NCBI GenBank assembly: GCA_022508685.1
Contig: JAFLUS010000087.1
Coordinates: forward strand, 1 to 7,498
Length of the DNA stretch: 7,498 bases
Direction: 5' to 3'
Origin: Prevotellaceae bacterium
GTDB lineage: Bacteria > Bacteroidota > Bacteroidia > Bacteroidales > Bacteroidaceae
Shown here: positions 7,361 to 7,498 of the stretch, one piece after another
Layout: every line of letters starts with the position of its first letter
Numbering within the stretch: position 1 is the stretch's first letter
The notes under the pieces: generated by a model
The model's input: the letters and a program-made list of their open reading frames with translations, nothing else
The model's database searches: none
Told to the model about the DNA's origin: nothing
Translations under genes and position numbers: made by a program

Positions 7361-7498
7361 GTGTTTTGCTCGTATAGATACACGAAAAATTGACACTGAT
7401 TTTAGTTGCGAAATTCGCAACTAACGCCCCTTTGAGGTATATGCACTATAAGTCGCTGATAGACAATAGGCTATACTATATTCCACTTTCATGCAATT
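7361..7498. other. AT-rich region after ligA with no identifiable gene
   Basis: These 138 bp, cut by the window edge, are much richer in A and T than the ligase gene. The main feature is the palindrome at 7402-7424. There is no hairpin plus T-tract that would make a convincing terminator for the tdk-ligA transcript. From ATG 7441 a plus-strand frame stays open for 19 codons to the window edge, and a minus-strand frame enters from the edge and stops inside the palindrome. Both use codons that are rare in the neighbours (ATA, AGG, CTA), and neither is recognisable. Confidence 0.6.
7402..7424. repeat. Perfect 23-bp palindrome with 11-bp arms
   Basis: TTAGTTGCGAA and TTCGCAACTAA are exact reverse complements flanking one central base (A7413). 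It starts 42 bp after the ligA stop. A perfect 11-bp dyad with a one-base centre suits a dimeric protein-binding site or a dispersed palindromic repeat better than an RNA hairpin, which would need some of the central pairs opened to make a loop. Neither side has a T-tract, so it is not a standard intrinsic terminator. I have an uncertain memory of similar GTTGCGAA/TTCGCAAC palindromes between genes in Bacteroidales but cannot name the family. Confidence 0.75.

Noticed and set aside
7402..7424. The palindrome as an intrinsic terminator for tdk-ligA
   Set aside because: There is no T-tract after the dyad on either strand, and a one-base centre leaves no natural loop.

Overview
The window looks like an ordinary chromosomal housekeeping segment from a GC-rich member of the Bacteroidales, probably a Prevotella relative (family placement is inference). 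Three things point there: the LeuRS has the long insertion before KMSKS that I associate with Bacteroidetes; the putative promoters resemble the Bacteroidetes TTTG / TAnnTTTG type; and starts are preceded by A-rich leaders or nothing obvious instead of strong Shine-Dalgarno sites.

Layout. Two operons diverge from a 308-bp AT-richer gap (4373-4680). Leftward (minus strand) are leuS (leucyl-tRNA synthetase, 1517-4372) and, overlapping its stop codon in a TAATG junction, one 504-codon gene (3-1517). That gene joins a YitT-type membrane protein in frame to an RdgB/HAM1 non-canonical purine NTP pyrophosphatase. Rightward (plus strand) are tdk (thymidine kinase, 4681-5298) and, 28 bp later, a NAD+-dependent DNA ligase (5327-7360). 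The final 138 bp are AT-rich, contain a perfect 23-bp palindrome, and have no gene I can identify.

How the genes relate. Thymidine kinase makes dTMP by salvage, the RdgB domain removes deaminated purine triphosphates, and the ligase seals nicks, so three of the four genes touch nucleotide-pool quality or DNA integrity. leuS is a translation gene. Clustering of leuS, yitT and rdgB is, from memory, usual in this phylum.

Points worth attention: (i) the membrane protein-RdgB fusion, which has no stop and no ATG at the junction; (ii) a ligase that departs from canonical LigA at several adenylation-site positions while keeping the nucleophilic lysine, and that resembles a secondary LigA clade I remember from Clostridia; (iii) the 23-bp palindrome after the ligase; (iv) a QxxLF sequence, like a sliding-clamp-binding peptide, at the extreme C-terminus of Tdk. 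I saw no CRISPR array, RNA gene, phage or transposase gene, and no evidence for a wholly new multi-gene system.
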